Shown here: piece after piece, positions 44,939 to 53,691 of the stretch
Layout: every line of letters starts with the position of its first letter
Numbering within the stretch: position 1 is the first letter of the stretch
Origin: Desulforhabdus amnigena
GTDB lineage: Bacteria > Desulfobacterota > Syntrophobacteria > Syntrophobacterales > Syntrophobacteraceae
Direction: 5' to 3'
DNA: 64,000 bases
Assembly (NCBI RefSeq): GCF_027925305.1
Contig: NZ_BSDR01000001.1
Location: 3,065,001-3,129,000 of the forward strand
Program-made: the position numbers and the translations under genes
The notes under the pieces: generated by a model
The model's database searches: none
Told to the model about the DNA's origin: nothing
Seen by the model: only the letters and a program-made list of their open reading frames with translations

Positions 44939-46194
44939 CAGGGCAATCGCATGACTTTTATTTTCCGAGCAAGACCTTAGCCAGATAGCGGTTATCCCAG
45001 CCCGCTTTGAGGCGTTTGTTTTTCACCCCGACTTTAGCTGTCTTTTCTTCACGGAGGAGATTCAAAGCAATATGGCGCAAGAGGGCAAGGTTTTCTGGAG
45101 CATGATCTTTCCTGACCCTCGACTCGTCTTCTCGAAACGCTACGTCGAGAACCCAGTGGCAGGAGTTCTCGATTCCCCAGTGAGAGCGCACGGCATTGGC
45201 AAAGAGCTTGGCGTTGTTTTCGATGCTCGCGATGTAGTATCTGCACTCGATTGTGGTTTTCTCATTTCGGGTCACCTCGGAGAGGACGGCTCCAATGGTT
45301 TGAAGCCCTTTCCATTCCTCAGGATTGGGGAGCTGATTCAGAAGGGAAGTTGTGAAATAGGAGCGAACCTCATGGCGACCGTGACCGCTCTCCTCCGTCT
45401 GGAGGAAATCAAAGTCCGGGCCATCCAGGTCCTCTTGCTTGGCCTCGGAGAAGGTCTTTTCCACCGCATCGAGCAGAGTGCCCTGGTTTCCTTTCAGCCC
45501 CAGCACGTAATCGCCTCCCTGCTCGACGATCTGTCCGGCGATCTTCTTCTGGCAACCCATGGCATCGATGGTCACGATGCACCCATGGACATCGAGGACC
45601 TTGAGAAGCTCCGGGATGGCAGTGATCTCATTGGATTTCTTCTCCGTTTTTACCTGCCCCAACACCAGTCGGTTCCTATTGGCCCAGGCACTGACCATGT
45701 GGATGGCCGCAGTGTTGGACTTGGAGTCGTGGGAGCGGCGCAGCGTCTTTCCGTCAATGGGTACAATCTCTCCCTCACAGATCTGGACAACCGATTGGAT
45801 CCAGCTTACGAAACATTCTTGGAATTTCTCGGGGCGGATCAGGGAAAACACCCGGCCAAAAGTATCATGAGAGGGAATCCCATTGGGGAGATCAAGGAAA
45901 GTGCGCAGCCATTTGAACTTGGCTTTTCCAAAATCAGAGATCCCCATCCAGTCGTCGGCCCCGCAGATAGTACCGCAGATGGCGATAACGAGGATGTCGA
46001 TCAGCTTGTGGCGAATCTTTTTAGTGTGTTTCCTTGGGTCTTCCAGCTCGGAGAAATGTTCCATGATAGTCCCTGCTCTCATCGTTCCTCTCAAATCTTT
46101 TCTGATTAATGTCAAGGACTATCTCTATACAACAACGAAGCGGAGAATGCAGCTATTAATTTGATTTCACAACGAAAGTCATGCGATTGCCCTG
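44939..46194 (-). mobile_element. ISAs1-family insertion sequence, intact
   Basis: 1256 bp with terminal inverted repeat CAGGGCAATCGCATGACTTT at both ends (20 bp, perfect) and a 10-bp target duplication, CTCCCCGAAC, at 44929-44938 and 46195-46204. It carries one transposase gene. Perfect repeats and duplication indicate recent insertion, in the region between satP and the metallophosphatase gene. Confidence 0.95.
44958..46082 (-). CDS. ISAs1-family transposase
   Basis: 374 residues, start at ATG 46080-46082 with GAGAGG 5 bp upstream. It has the ISAs1 pattern: N-terminal [20 protein letters not shown], first Asp in [13 protein letters not shown], the second in [13 protein letters not shown], the third acidic residue in the [20 protein letters not shown] segment (E in IEN), and [10 protein letters not shown] at the end. 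This DDE enzyme would recognise the repeat ends at 44939 and 46194. The frame is intact, so it may be active. Confidence 0.95.
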   Translation of the reverse strand: MRAGTIMEHFSELEDPRKHTKKIRHKLIDILVIAICGTICGADDWMGISDFGKAKFKWLRTFLDLPNGIPSHDTFGRVFSLIRPEKFQECFVSWIQSVVQICEGEIVPIDGKTLRRSHDSKSNTAAIHMVSAWANRNRLVLGQVKTEKKSNEITAIPELLKVLDVHGCIVTIDAMGCQKKIAGQIVEQGGDYVLGLKGNQGTLLDAVEKTFSEAKQEDLDGPDFDFLQTEESGHGRHEVRSYFTTSLLNQLPNPEEWKGLQTIGAVLSEVTRNEKTTIECRYYIASIENNAKLFANAVRSHWGIENSCHWVLDVAFREDESRVRKDHAPENLALLRHIALNLLREEKTAKVGVKNKRLKAGWDNRYLAKVLLGK

Positions 46195-46284
46195 CTCCCC
46201 GAACCCATCTCAATCACTTATAATAATTTTAAAAACAATATCGCTTTCTGATCTCAAGGTCTCCATCAGAGGATTTTATAAGGT

Positions 46285-46902
46285 ATGAGAAGGACACTCG
46301 CCATCGGCGACATTCATGGAATGATAGAAAAGCTGGAGGAACTTCTGGAAAAGATTCGAATCACCAAAGATGACACGATCATTTTGCTCGGGGATTACAT
46401 TGACAGAGGTGCGCGCTCCAGGAGCGTGATAGAAAAAATCATGGAACTTCAAGCGTCGGGATATGATCTCGTCCCGTTGAAAGGAAATCATGAAGAAATG
46501 CTGCTCAAGGCCCTGGCTCACAGAAATTCTTTCGAGGAAGCCTTCTGGCTGGAAAACGGCGGCCGCGCTACTTTGGCAAGTTATGGCATGGGGATCCCCA
46601 AAAAACATATCGATTTCATCAAGAACTTACCCCTTTACCACGAAACGGCCTCTCACTTTTTCGTTCACGCCGGTGTCCTGCCGGGATTCCCTCCCAGCGA
46701 ATCCGATGAAGAAGTCATGTTGTGGATTCGAGGAGAATTCGTTCACTCGTCTTATGACTGGGGCAAAAAAATCGTTTTCGGCCATACCCCCTTCGCGGCT
46801 CCCGCTCTCAGCCATAACAAAATCGGAATCGATACGGGCTGTGTCTACGGAGGCAAGCTGACTTGCCTCATCCTCCCGGAAGAGACTTTTATTTCCGTCT
46901 GA
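46285..46902 (+). CDS. PPP-family metallophosphatase (Ap4A/phosphoprotein phosphatase-like)
   Basis: 205 residues. Metal-binding motifs GDIHG (~8-12), GDYIDRG (~36-42), GNHEEML (~65) and the histidine HAG (~128) and FGHTP are all present, as in PrpE/ApaH-like serine/threonine or diadenosine-tetraphosphate phosphatases. A cytoplasmic hydrolase with two metals. It begins 90 bp past the ISAs1 element, and its 3' end converges with the gene at 46914 (11-bp gap). Confidence 0.9.
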   Translation: MRRTLAIGDIHGMIEKLEELLEKIRITKDDTIILLGDYIDRGARSRSVIEKIMELQASGYDLVPLKGNHEEMLLKALAHRNSFEEAFWLENGGRATLASYGMGIPKKHIDFIKNLPLYHETASHFFVHAGVLPGFPPSESDEEVMLWIRGEFVHSSYDWGKKIVFGHTPFAAPALSHNKIGIDTGCVYGGKLTCLILPEETFISV

Positions 46903-46913
46903 ACCCCGTCCGA

Positions 46914-47438
46914 TCACAGATCGGGGTAGACCCTCTTTTCAGGCTTGACATTCAACAGGCGCTCGACCTCTCCCTCCATGCCCTTTTTCACTATCCAGCC
47001 GATAAAATGGCCTCCGCTGAGCACTTCGTCGTTTTCCGTGCTGTCCACTTCGACCATATGGGAAGCAATCTTTTTCCAGCTTGCCTTGTCTATGCGTGCA
47101 CTGAGAGTATATCCATCGATTGTCAGCCGGTTTCCTTGAGAATAGACTTTCACCAGATGAATGTTTTCCAGATTGTCTTTTCCCCGAAGATCCTCTCTGG
47201 CAAAGAGCATCTTTTGCCAGTCCTCTTTAGGGACTTCCAATATGCCGCCAAAGATGATGATTCCCTCCTTGAACCCTTCGCCACTTTTTCTCACTCCCCA
47301 ACCATTGCAGAGATACCGTTTTTCCTCCGCCTCACCGGCTTGTCTGAAGTGAGCATAGATCTGAGGAACACCATATTTGTCCCGTTCCACGGTCAGCCGA
47401 ACAGGTATACCGGACTTTGTTTGAACAGAGAGATGCAT
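46914..47438 (-). CDS. Conserved hypothetical protein
   Basis: 174 residues from ATG near 47436-47438, with GGAGG 5 bp upstream. No known domain recognised. It has a beta-rich start (MHLSVQTKSGIPVRLTVERD), a segment CNGWGVRKSGEGFKEGIIIF and a charged C-terminus (GEVERLLNVKPEKRVYPDL). Convergent with the metallophosphatase gene. Probably cytoplasmic. Function not known. Confidence 0.65.
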   Translation of the reverse strand: MHLSVQTKSGIPVRLTVERDKYGVPQIYAHFRQAGEAEEKRYLCNGWGVRKSGEGFKEGIIIFGGILEVPKEDWQKMLFAREDLRGKDNLENIHLVKVYSQGNRLTIDGYTLSARIDKASWKKIASHMVEVDSTENDEVLSGGHFIGWIVKKGMEGEVERLLNVKPEKRVYPDL

Positions 47439-47723
47439 GAATGCCTCCAGGAATATGGTTGAATTCGTTGATCGATCTTTAGCTGACAAAACTTTACAAT
47501 AGTAACAGATTCCGTTTAGAGATATTTTTACAAAGTATGCTTCCAATGCCTGGAAGCTGAACGTTGGACTTTTTCAAACCGTCTTTCATATGCAAGCGCG
47601 GATGCCCGGAAACATTCTTGAGCCCTTTCCATCCCCAAGACATTCAGGGCTTCCAAGGAAATCAATCGTTTGCCAAGGGCCCGGATCGATTTACGCTATC
47701 AACCATTGGGAAAGGAGATAAAG

Positions 47724-48011
47724 GTGGCCGAACAGGAAAAAACAGCAGCGGTGCGCGAATATTTGCAAGCGGAATTTTCAGGTTTTTCAATAGAAGACCA
47801 ACACGACCCCAAACGGCAAATGCATGTTTTCAAGGTCGGCAGTCAAGACAGGCTGCATAATGTTCTCATTGCGGACGATTTTCTGAACAAACACGACACC
47901 TGGGAAATACCGGATTTATTGAGAAAATTCCTTCTGGCGGAACATATGAGGGAGATGAGCTCAACTCCCCTCATCGTCACCAATAACGGTCTCGAGCTTG
48001 AATACGAATAG
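47724..48011 (+). CDS. Small conserved hypothetical protein
   Basis: 95 residues; GTG 47724 is preceded by AAAGGAG at 6-bp spacing, a better start than codons further upstream. Mixed alpha/beta: MAEQEKTAAVREYLQAEFSG, then QMHVFKVGSQDRLHNVLIAD and SSTPLIVTNNGLELEYE. No family recognised. A clear terminator follows at 48113. Confidence 0.65.
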   Translation: MAEQEKTAAVREYLQAEFSGFSIEDQHDPKRQMHVFKVGSQDRLHNVLIADDFLNKHDTWEIPDLLRKFLLAEHMREMSSTPLIVTNNGLELEYE

Positions 48012-48112
48012 ATAATAAAAATTCTGACATACTCCCTCCCCAGCTTCAGCTTTGGCGGTTATAATGATTGAGCCATGAGGTCGATTCACCTCTATAGGCA
48101 AATTTCTCTTGA

Positions 48113-48148
48113 AAAGAGCCAGGTTCACCCTTTTATTCCTGGCTCTTT
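48113..48148 (+). terminator. Strong Rho-independent terminator
   Basis: AAAGAGCCAGG / CCTGGCTCTTT stem of 11 bp, 14-base loop, followed by TTTTTT on the plus strand. It ends the transcript of the 47724 gene. Confidence 0.9.
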
Positions 48149-48175
48149 TTTTGTACCGCACGAAAGTCATAGAAG

Positions 48176-48706
48176 TTAAGCCGACCTGGATGCCAGTTCG
48201 ATGATCGCCCGGCAAAACAGGGGCAGATCATCCGGACGGCGGCTGGAAATCATATTTCTGTCCACCACTACGGGTGCATCCGTCCACAGTGCACCGGCAT
48301 TGACGAGATCATCTTTTATGCCTGGAGTGGACGTGCACTTATAACCCTTCATGATACCCGCAGAAATAGGAATCCAGCCCGCATGGCAGATGTGAGCCAC
48401 CACTTTACCCGCTTGATGCATCTCCCGGGTCAGTTCGAGCACTTTCCGATTCCGCCTCAGCCGGTCGGGAGCAAAGCCGCCGCAAATGACGAGAATGTCG
48501 AAATCGTCGGATTTCAAGCCATCCAGATGAGCGTCCGCTTTGCACGGATAGCCGTGCTTTCCCATATAGGTTTTGGTTTTATCCGGTGCCGCCACCACCA
48601 CTTCGGCCCCCTCCTCCATGAGGCGCAGCCTTGGATACCAAAGCTCCAGATCTTCATACATGTCTTCAACAAACATCAGGACCCTTTTTCCCGTTAACCT
48701 CGCCAT
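48176..48706 (-). CDS. DJ-1/PfpI-family protein
   Basis: 176 residues from ATG 48704-48706 (GAGGG 5 bp upstream). The nucleophile-elbow Cys107 sits in AHICHAGW and the acidic partner in EDMYEDLELWYP (~14-25). PfpI-type members act as glyoxalase III/deglycase or protease-like enzymes against reactive carbonyls. The gene is the outermost of a run of leftward stress genes with Tpx and a ferritin-like protein upstream. Confidence 0.9.
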   Translation of the reverse strand: MARLTGKRVLMFVEDMYEDLELWYPRLRLMEEGAEVVVAAPDKTKTYMGKHGYPCKADAHLDGLKSDDFDILVICGGFAPDRLRRNRKVLELTREMHQAGKVVAHICHAGWIPISAGIMKGYKCTSTPGIKDDLVNAGALWTDAPVVVDRNMISSRRPDDLPLFCRAIIELASRSA

Positions 48707-48892
48707 AGATTCCCTCCGCGGCCGGTTTCCGGCTCCAAACGACGACCGGGAATCGCATCGACGATTCCCGGCCATTTATTTGCCTCTCACTCCCAACAGG
48801 ACTCGCTCAAATCATTCATCGGAACGAGCCCCCCTTCGGAGATAAAAGATTTGAACCTCTCCACTCAGAAAACTAAAAAGTGCGTACACCCG

Positions 48893-49411
48893 CTAAACGA
48901 GGCATCCGGCGACAGCCTTCAAGGTTGCCTCATAATCTGGCTCATGAGTGAGTTCTTTGACCAGTTCAGCGTATTGAATAACGCCCTTCTTATCCACCAC
49001 GTATACCGCCCTGGCCAATAAACGCAGCTCCTTGATCAGAACGCCGAAAGCCTGACCGAAAGCCGCGTCACGATGGTCGCTCAGCGTTATGACGTTTTCC
49101 ACTCCCGCAGCTCCACACCACCTCTTCTGAGCAAAGGGAAGATCCATACTGATGGTCAACACCACCACATCTTTGCCCAGTTTGCCCGCTTCATCGTTAA
49201 AATGGCGCGTTTCTATATCGCAAACGGGCGTATCGAGAGAAGGAACGGATGAAATGACCACAACCTTTCCCAAATAAGAAGAAAGTTTGACAGGGGACAA
49301 ACCCGTATCCAACGCCTCGAATTCCGGAGCTTTATCTCCCACCTTTACTTCGTTGCCGGTCAATGTAAGAGGGGACCCCTGCATCGTTACGGCACCTGCT
49401 CGATCTGCCAT
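48893..49411 (-). CDS. tpx: Thiol peroxidase
   Basis: 172 residues, ATG 49409-49411 with AGGAGG 4 bp upstream. Atypical 2-Cys peroxiredoxin of the Tpx type: N-terminal GSPLTLTGNEVKVGDKAPEF, peroxidatic Cys64 in SSVPSLDTPVCDIETRHF and resolving Cys99 in KRWCGAAG. It reduces H2O2 and alkyl hydroperoxides using thioredoxin. Neighbours (PfpI, ferritin-like) fit an oxidative stress group in an anaerobe. Confidence 0.95.
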   Translation of the reverse strand: MADRAGAVTMQGSPLTLTGNEVKVGDKAPEFEALDTGLSPVKLSSYLGKVVVISSVPSLDTPVCDIETRHFNDEAGKLGKDVVVLTISMDLPFAQKRWCGAAGVENVITLSDHRDAAFGQAFGVLIKELRLLARAVYVVDKKGVIQYAELVKELTHEPDYEATLKAVAGCLV

Positions 49412-49587
49412 TTTTCCTCCTTTTCGGGTAGATGATTCGCGCTTCATGAAATATTTGAATTTTACTTTTCAACTGCATCATACATCAGCCATTCAAGCCG
49501 GTTGACAAGTCACGCAACGAAAATAGGCATGGGCTCACAGAGTGTCAATGCGCCCTTTTCATTTGTAGTCCAAACAAGGTTTGCTCT

Positions 49588-50097
49588 TCAGCCTCCCCAA
49601 GGCATACGGGAATAGACTTCCGATATTTTGTCCCGATATTCCCGGAAGAATTTTTCATGGCCTTTTTCCCATTTGGAAAGCATCGAGAGAGCCTCCCTCG
49701 CCTCTCCCTCCGTCTGGGCAGCCATTTTTTCATAAAACTCGCTCAGGTCCTTCTCAATGAGCCACGCCGTGTTGAAAACCGTAACGTCAGGCACCATGGA
49801 ACCTTCCACACACTGCTGAAGGAACTCGGACCGAGCCCGTTCATCGAAGTAGTTGGTAGGTTCCAGGACTTCCGGTTTGAGCTCCGAAGCATTGAATGGT
49901 TGCTGGTTTTTCAGATTTTCCAGGATCTTCGAAATGAAAAGAATATGCTTCTCCTCTTCCTCGATCAAACGCTTGAAGGCGTTCACCGCCGCACCGTACC
50001 CCATGCGCTGCAGGGAATATTCAAAGAAACCCTTCCCTGTCTTTTCCTGGTTGAGAGCATATTCGAAAATTTTGATCAAATCCTCATTGGTCGCCAT
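49588..50097 (-). CDS. Ferritin-like/rubrerythrin-type diiron protein
   Basis: 169 residues. Four-helix bundle with the diiron Glu/His pattern: EYALNQEKTGKGFFEYSLQR, EEEEKHILFISKILENL (ExxH), and the second half AAQTEGEAREALSMLSKWEK, GHEKFF (ExxxxGHEKFF). It lacks the C-terminal rubredoxin domain of classical rubrerythrin. Probably an iron-dependent oxygen or peroxide scavenger in the cytoplasm. A GGGGAAG site precedes the ATG at 50095-50097. A MITE copy sits 55 bp upstream of its start. Confidence 0.85.
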   Translation of the reverse strand: MATNEDLIKIFEYALNQEKTGKGFFEYSLQRMGYGAAVNAFKRLIEEEEKHILFISKILENLKNQQPFNASELKPEVLEPTNYFDERARSEFLQQCVEGSMVPDVTVFNTAWLIEKDLSEFYEKMAAQTEGEAREALSMLSKWEKGHEKFFREYRDKISEVYSRMPWGG

Positions 50098-50151
50098 AAT
50101 CTTCCCCTTCTGTCCGTGGTTCCACTCAATGCAAACACCCCACCGGCCTAA

Positions 50152-50260
50152 GAGCCTATCCGAAAACCTACCTCGGCAGCGGACACTCCCCTTTAATTCC
50201 CCCCTCGAGGGGGGACCAAGGGGGTGTCGCAAAGTCCACAAGTGGTTTCTGGATAGGTCC
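50152..50260. repeat. MITE copy (GAGCCTATCC family), TAA target duplication
   Basis: Flanked by TAA at 50149-50151 and 50261-50263; ends GAGCCTATCC and GGATAGGTCC; core CCCCTCGAGGGG. Located immediately upstream of the ferritin-like gene's 5' end. Confidence 0.9.
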
Positions 50261-50445
50261 TAAATACAAGGGAGACAAAAATCAATGGTTCCAGCAGCAG
50301 CTTTCCCTTAGCTTTTTAAAATAAGCCCATGACCACGAAATGCCAACACTTTGGTTTGAAGACTCCGCCGCCCCTCCGCATTTAGAGCCTATCCAAAAAC
50401 CTACCTCGGCAGCGGACACCCCCCTTTAATTCCCCCCTTGAGGGG

Positions 50446-51866
50446 ATTGGCGTCAGGTTAAGAATGTTTTCCTTCCATTCTGAAGACTTACATTTAAATG
50501 TGTCCATCAGTTAAATGAGGTCTTCAGAAGGAGGAAAAACAAATGAAGGACAGCCAATTGATTCCTGTTGAAAACATGGACATTAAACTCGATGACGCAA
50601 CTCTTTTGCTCAAAGCCAAAGAAACTGGCTTCATGAAGCGCATCAGAAAGTTTAATCCATTCGATTTCATAAAGGCTCTCTGCCTTATGACTCTCTACAG
50701 CACAGTCAGTCTTGAAGTATTTGCCACAATTCTGGGGTTTGTTGCAGGCTCTTGCATCTCAAAGCAATCCCTCTGGGAGAGGATAACCCCCAAATGTGTT
50801 GCTTTTGTGCGCTCAGTGCTCATGTCACTCATGTTTAGAGCATCCAGCCTGGAACCTCTCACAGCCAAAGGGGCATTCAGTCGTTTCAAGAGGGTTCTCC
50901 TCCAGGACAGCACTACCATTAACCTGCCCGAGAGTCTGGTTCGTTTCTTCCCCGGCTCAGGTAATCAGACGGGAAAGGTGCAAGCAATCATGAAAATTCA
51001 AGTCATCCATGATTTGCTCTCGCAGACTTGCCTTCATTTTGGGTTAAGTGGTTTTAGAAGAAACGATCAGAAAGCCTCTGCCGATATTCTTAACTTTGCC
51101 AGGCCAGGGGATCTTGTCATCCGAGATCTTGGCTATTTCGTTCTCAACATATTTAGATTATTTACCCGTCAAGGAATCTACTTCCTTACTCCCTATCAGC
51201 ATAATGTTAATTATTATACAGAAGATGGAGAAAGACTCGATCTCCTTAAACTTCTCAAAAAACATCCTATTGTGGATACCATGATTGTAGCAGGAGCTAC
51301 GGAGAGACTGCCGGTTAGACTCGTAGCCTCCCCTGTGCCTGCAAACATTGCCCAGATAAGGCGAAGAAAGCTCCTCAAGAAGGACAGAAGGTCCAATCCT
51401 ACGAAAGAGCAACTCGAACTCCTTGGATGGGATATATTCCTCAGCAATGTTGGGGAGGATATCTGGGATAGCCTGACTGCATGCAGAATCTATGGCATCC
51501 GTTGGAGAATAGAGATTCTCTTTAAAGCATGGAAGAGTCACTTCCACCTCAACTCTTTGCCCCAGAAGGGGAGCAAGAGCTATATCGAGCTTCTTGTCTA
51601 CTCAAGGCTTGTCTTCATCACTCTCTTTCAGTCTTTCTTTGCAGAATTCAGCGCATATGCTTATGCCACTGAGGGCAAACATCTCAGTCTTTTGAAATTT
51701 GCTCAGTTTATCCAAGAACATATCTGGGCTCTTATCCTTTTATTCCACTCATCTCAGATGCCAAATCTTTTCCTTGAACAGCTACTCAGGCATTGTGCCT
51801 ATGAATCACGTCATGAAAGGAAAAACTACCATGAAAAACTCTCTAATTTCTTAACCTGACGCCAAT
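50446..51866 (+). mobile_element. IS4-family insertion sequence, intact
   Basis: 1421 bp with 19-bp perfect terminal inverted repeats (ATTGGCGTCAGGTTAAGAA and its complement). Direct 12-bp duplication CCCCTTGAGGGG at 50434-50445 and 51867-51878. One transposase gene. A right-half copy of the same element is at 11315-11884, with its end against the equivalent palindrome of another MITE. Confidence 0.95.
50543..51859 (+). CDS. IS4-family transposase
   Basis: 438 residues, ATG 50543 after AGGAGG. First catalytic Asp in VLLQDSTTINLP, second in PGDLVIRDLGYFVL, and the YREK-like third acidic residue in YGIRWRIEILFKAWKSHF. It belongs to the IS4 family group with a DDE fold and an inserted beta-strand region. 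The stop codon lies inside the right terminal repeat. The frame is intact, so this copy may be active. Confidence 0.95.
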   Translation: MKDSQLIPVENMDIKLDDATLLLKAKETGFMKRIRKFNPFDFIKALCLMTLYSTVSLEVFATILGFVAGSCISKQSLWERITPKCVAFVRSVLMSLMFRASSLEPLTAKGAFSRFKRVLLQDSTTINLPESLVRFFPGSGNQTGKVQAIMKIQVIHDLLSQTCLHFGLSGFRRNDQKASADILNFARPGDLVIRDLGYFVLNIFRLFTRQGIYFLTPYQHNVNYYTEDGERLDLLKLLKKHPIVDTMIVAGATERLPVRLVASPVPANIAQIRRRKLLKKDRRSNPTKEQLELLGWDIFLSNVGEDIWDSLTACRIYGIRWRIEILFKAWKSHFHLNSLPQKGSKSYIELLVYSRLVFITLFQSFFAEFSAYAYATEGKHLSLLKFAQFIQEHIWALILLFHSSQMPNLFLEQLLRHCAYESRHERKNYHEKLSNFLT

Positions 51867-51927
51867 CCCCTTGAGGGGGGACCAAGGGGGGTGTCGCAAA
51901 GTCCACAGGTGGTTTCTGGATAGGTTC

Positions 51928-52992
51928 TTATTCCTCATCCTCGACAATACCTTCCTTGAGTGCATGAAGGGTCGGAACGGGCAGCGGCATGCAGCAGTTC
52001 CGGGCGGGATCGTACATCACTCGATAGGAATATCCCCGATTGCCCTGCCTGCTCATGGATTCCCAGCCACGCAGGAGATACCCGCATTCGTCGTTGAAAC
52101 AGATATAAGCGAATTCTATATCCCAGGTGCTGAAGGGGGAAACGGGGACCCTCCATTTTTTCATTTTTTCTCCGCAATAGGGACAGAGCAAAGTGTGCTT
52201 TACATTTTGCATCCGCTGCTTCAGTTCCTCGTCGGACCATTCGTGTTCCGAATAAACACGCACTTCGGGCCGCGGCTTCTTGTGGGCGGGAGCTCCTTTC
52301 TTGTCGGCATAAACGGCATAAACGGGATCGCTCGGGATTCCAAGATGCGCATACTTGTCATCTTTGGGACGGGGCCTGCCTTTTGAAACGAAGGTACGAG
52401 GTTTTTCAAATCCTTCCGTCAGGTTGAAAAACTGTTCCACCATCACCACCCTCTCCTGTTCACTCGATTCCTGCCAGACCCGGGTGGCCTTTTGCGGAAA
52501 CATGCGGTTTGAAAAGATCACGAGGAACAACCCTCCCGGCTTCAAAATGCGTTTCACTTCGCTGAAAACTTCAAAAGGCCGGGTCATATAATCTACAGAT
52601 ACGGTATTGATGACGGCATCGAAGGTATTGTCGGGAAAAGGCAGGGCGGTCTCCTCGTTGAGATCATGAATGACAAAATCCGAAAGAGCTTTGTTTTGGG
52701 TAAGTTCGTTCCGGTTCAGGCCGAGCCCGACCACCCTGGAAGGGCTGAGAGTGTTCGGGATATGCGAATCCCAGCCGGCCATCAGATCCAGTATCACCGG
52801 CTTTTCCTCGTTGATCAGTTCCCCCACCAGTTTTTCCACGGTCGAAAGGGCCAACCGGTCGAGATGCTGCACAAACCGGTCCCGGGCATAAAACGATTTG
52901 TCATCGGTCTCGTCCATTCGGGAAAAAGCCCCTGGAGCAAAAAGGTCGTATGGCGAGGAATGGGTTGCATGTTTCTCTGCAATTGCGCTCAT
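51928..52992 (-). CDS. SAM-dependent methyltransferase with C-terminal zinc-ribbon-like domain
   Basis: 354 residues. Class I methyltransferase core (~60-190) with VILDLMAGWDSHIP (SAM loop), DLNEETALPFPDNTFDAVIN and LKPGGLFLVIFSN. The C-terminal ~100 residues have CPYCGEKM and CFNDECG, a C4 zinc-ribbon, then YLLRGWESMSRQGNRGYSYR, VMYDPARNCCMPLPV. The second domain recalls Ogr/Delta-like phage zinc fingers, but the pairing with a methyltransferase is not one I recognise. AAGGAGGA precedes the ATG, and a strong terminator hairpin lies between that site and the promoter. Substrate unknown. Confidence 0.8.
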   Translation of the reverse strand: MSAIAEKHATHSSPYDLFAPGAFSRMDETDDKSFYARDRFVQHLDRLALSTVEKLVGELINEEKPVILDLMAGWDSHIPNTLSPSRVVGLGLNRNELTQNKALSDFVIHDLNEETALPFPDNTFDAVINTVSVDYMTRPFEVFSEVKRILKPGGLFLVIFSNRMFPQKATRVWQESSEQERVVMVEQFFNLTEGFEKPRTFVSKGRPRPKDDKYAHLGIPSDPVYAVYADKKGAPAHKKPRPEVRVYSEHEWSDEELKQRMQNVKHTLLCPYCGEKMKKWRVPVSPFSTWDIEFAYICFNDECGYLLRGWESMSRQGNRGYSYRVMYDPARNCCMPLPVPTLHALKEGIVEDEE

Positions 52993-53016
52993 GGGAATCC
53001 TCCTTGAAATAAAAAA

Positions 53017-53046
53017 AGCCGGGTTACATTGAATGTAAACCCGGCT
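53017..53046 (-). terminator. Hairpin with T-run just before the ribosome site of the methyltransferase (possible attenuator)
   Basis: On the minus strand the stem AGCCGGGT-TACAT / ATGT-ACCCGGCT is followed by TTTTTTT, 11 bases before AAGGAGGA and the ATG at 52992. If transcription from the candidate promoter (53107-53134) reads through, it must pass this hairpin. It may instead only end the upstream gene at 53187. Confidence 0.75.
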
Positions 53047-53106
53047 CGTCGCCCCATCTACTGGGCAGGTTTAACGAAATTTATTTTTATCCAACTTTTA
53101 GGAGAG

Positions 53107-53134
53107 AAGTTAATCTCACGGGAGGATTTGTCAA
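53107..53134 (-). promoter_or_regulatory. Candidate promoter of the methyltransferase gene
   Basis: Minus strand TTGACA, 16-bp spacer, TAACTT. The resulting leader of about 100 bases would contain a small GCCCA...TGGGGC hairpin and then the terminator-like stem at 53017. Confidence 0.45.
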
Positions 53135-53186
53135 CAGAGTGCAATGAGAGGATTTCCGTTTTCAAAACGGATCGGAGGTCGGAAGA

Positions 53187-53621
53187 TCAGGAAACCCTTT
53201 CAAAATGCGCATCCAGAGCCCCTTCCAGCAAGAGGAAAGACTCGATTCGAATACAGAGCACTTCCGCTCGCGGATCATTCACCAGTTGAGCCAGATGAGA
53301 ATGCTTTTGGGAGATCTTCGACAAGATCGACTTTTTTTCTTGCGGGTCCATCGGAGGGAAATAAGATCCCGAAACAGTCAGAGCACAGGTTCGATCTCGG
53401 GAAATATCCATTCTCTCCCGATTGTCGATCAAAAGGCTCACTTGAGGATTTTCCTTAAGATTCATGTATTTTTGAGTATCCTTGAGCGTCGTCATGTACA
53501 CCACTTCACCCGCATCATCCGTAACGTAGGCCATGAGGGAACAATGGGGCTTGCCGCCCAAACAGGTCGCCAGCACGCACATATCTTTTTCCTTGAGAAA
53601 AGCCTTCATCTTATGGAGCAT
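53187..53621 (-). CDS. Pyridoxamine 5'-phosphate oxidase-like (FMN-binding split barrel) protein
   Basis: 144 residues of the PPOX family: MCVLATCLGGKPHCSLMAYV, VVYMTTLKDTQKYMNLKENP and VSLLIDNRERMD, the usual start of the split-barrel fold. Often an F420- or FMN-dependent reductase, sometimes inactive. It reads leftward, upstream of the methyltransferase gene with an intervening ~195-bp gap that holds the candidate promoter. Confidence 0.85.
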   Translation of the reverse strand: MLHKMKAFLKEKDMCVLATCLGGKPHCSLMAYVTDDAGEVVYMTTLKDTQKYMNLKENPQVSLLIDNRERMDISRDRTCALTVSGSYFPPMDPQEKKSILSKISQKHSHLAQLVNDPRAEVLCIRIESFLLLEGALDAHFERVS

Positions 53622-53691
53622 CGTCTTGTCCTTCTCATTGGATCAATGTCTCACCCTGGAGGAACAGGGAGACCGAAGACTCTTTGAAACC

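Larger units (their letters stand above)
50385..51927. repeat. MITE copy interrupted by IS4-family element, TTA target duplication
   Basis: The MITE runs 50385-50445 and resumes 51879-51927 (the core CCCCTTGAGGGG is duplicated by the IS). The TTA duplications are at 50382-50384 and 51928-51930. Its right end touches the stop codon (TAA) of the methyltransferase gene at 51928-51930. Confidence 0.9.

Noticed and set aside
45072-46109. A 345-codon plus-strand frame opposite the ISAs1 transposase
   Set aside because: Antisense shadow; the minus-strand frame has all transposase motifs.
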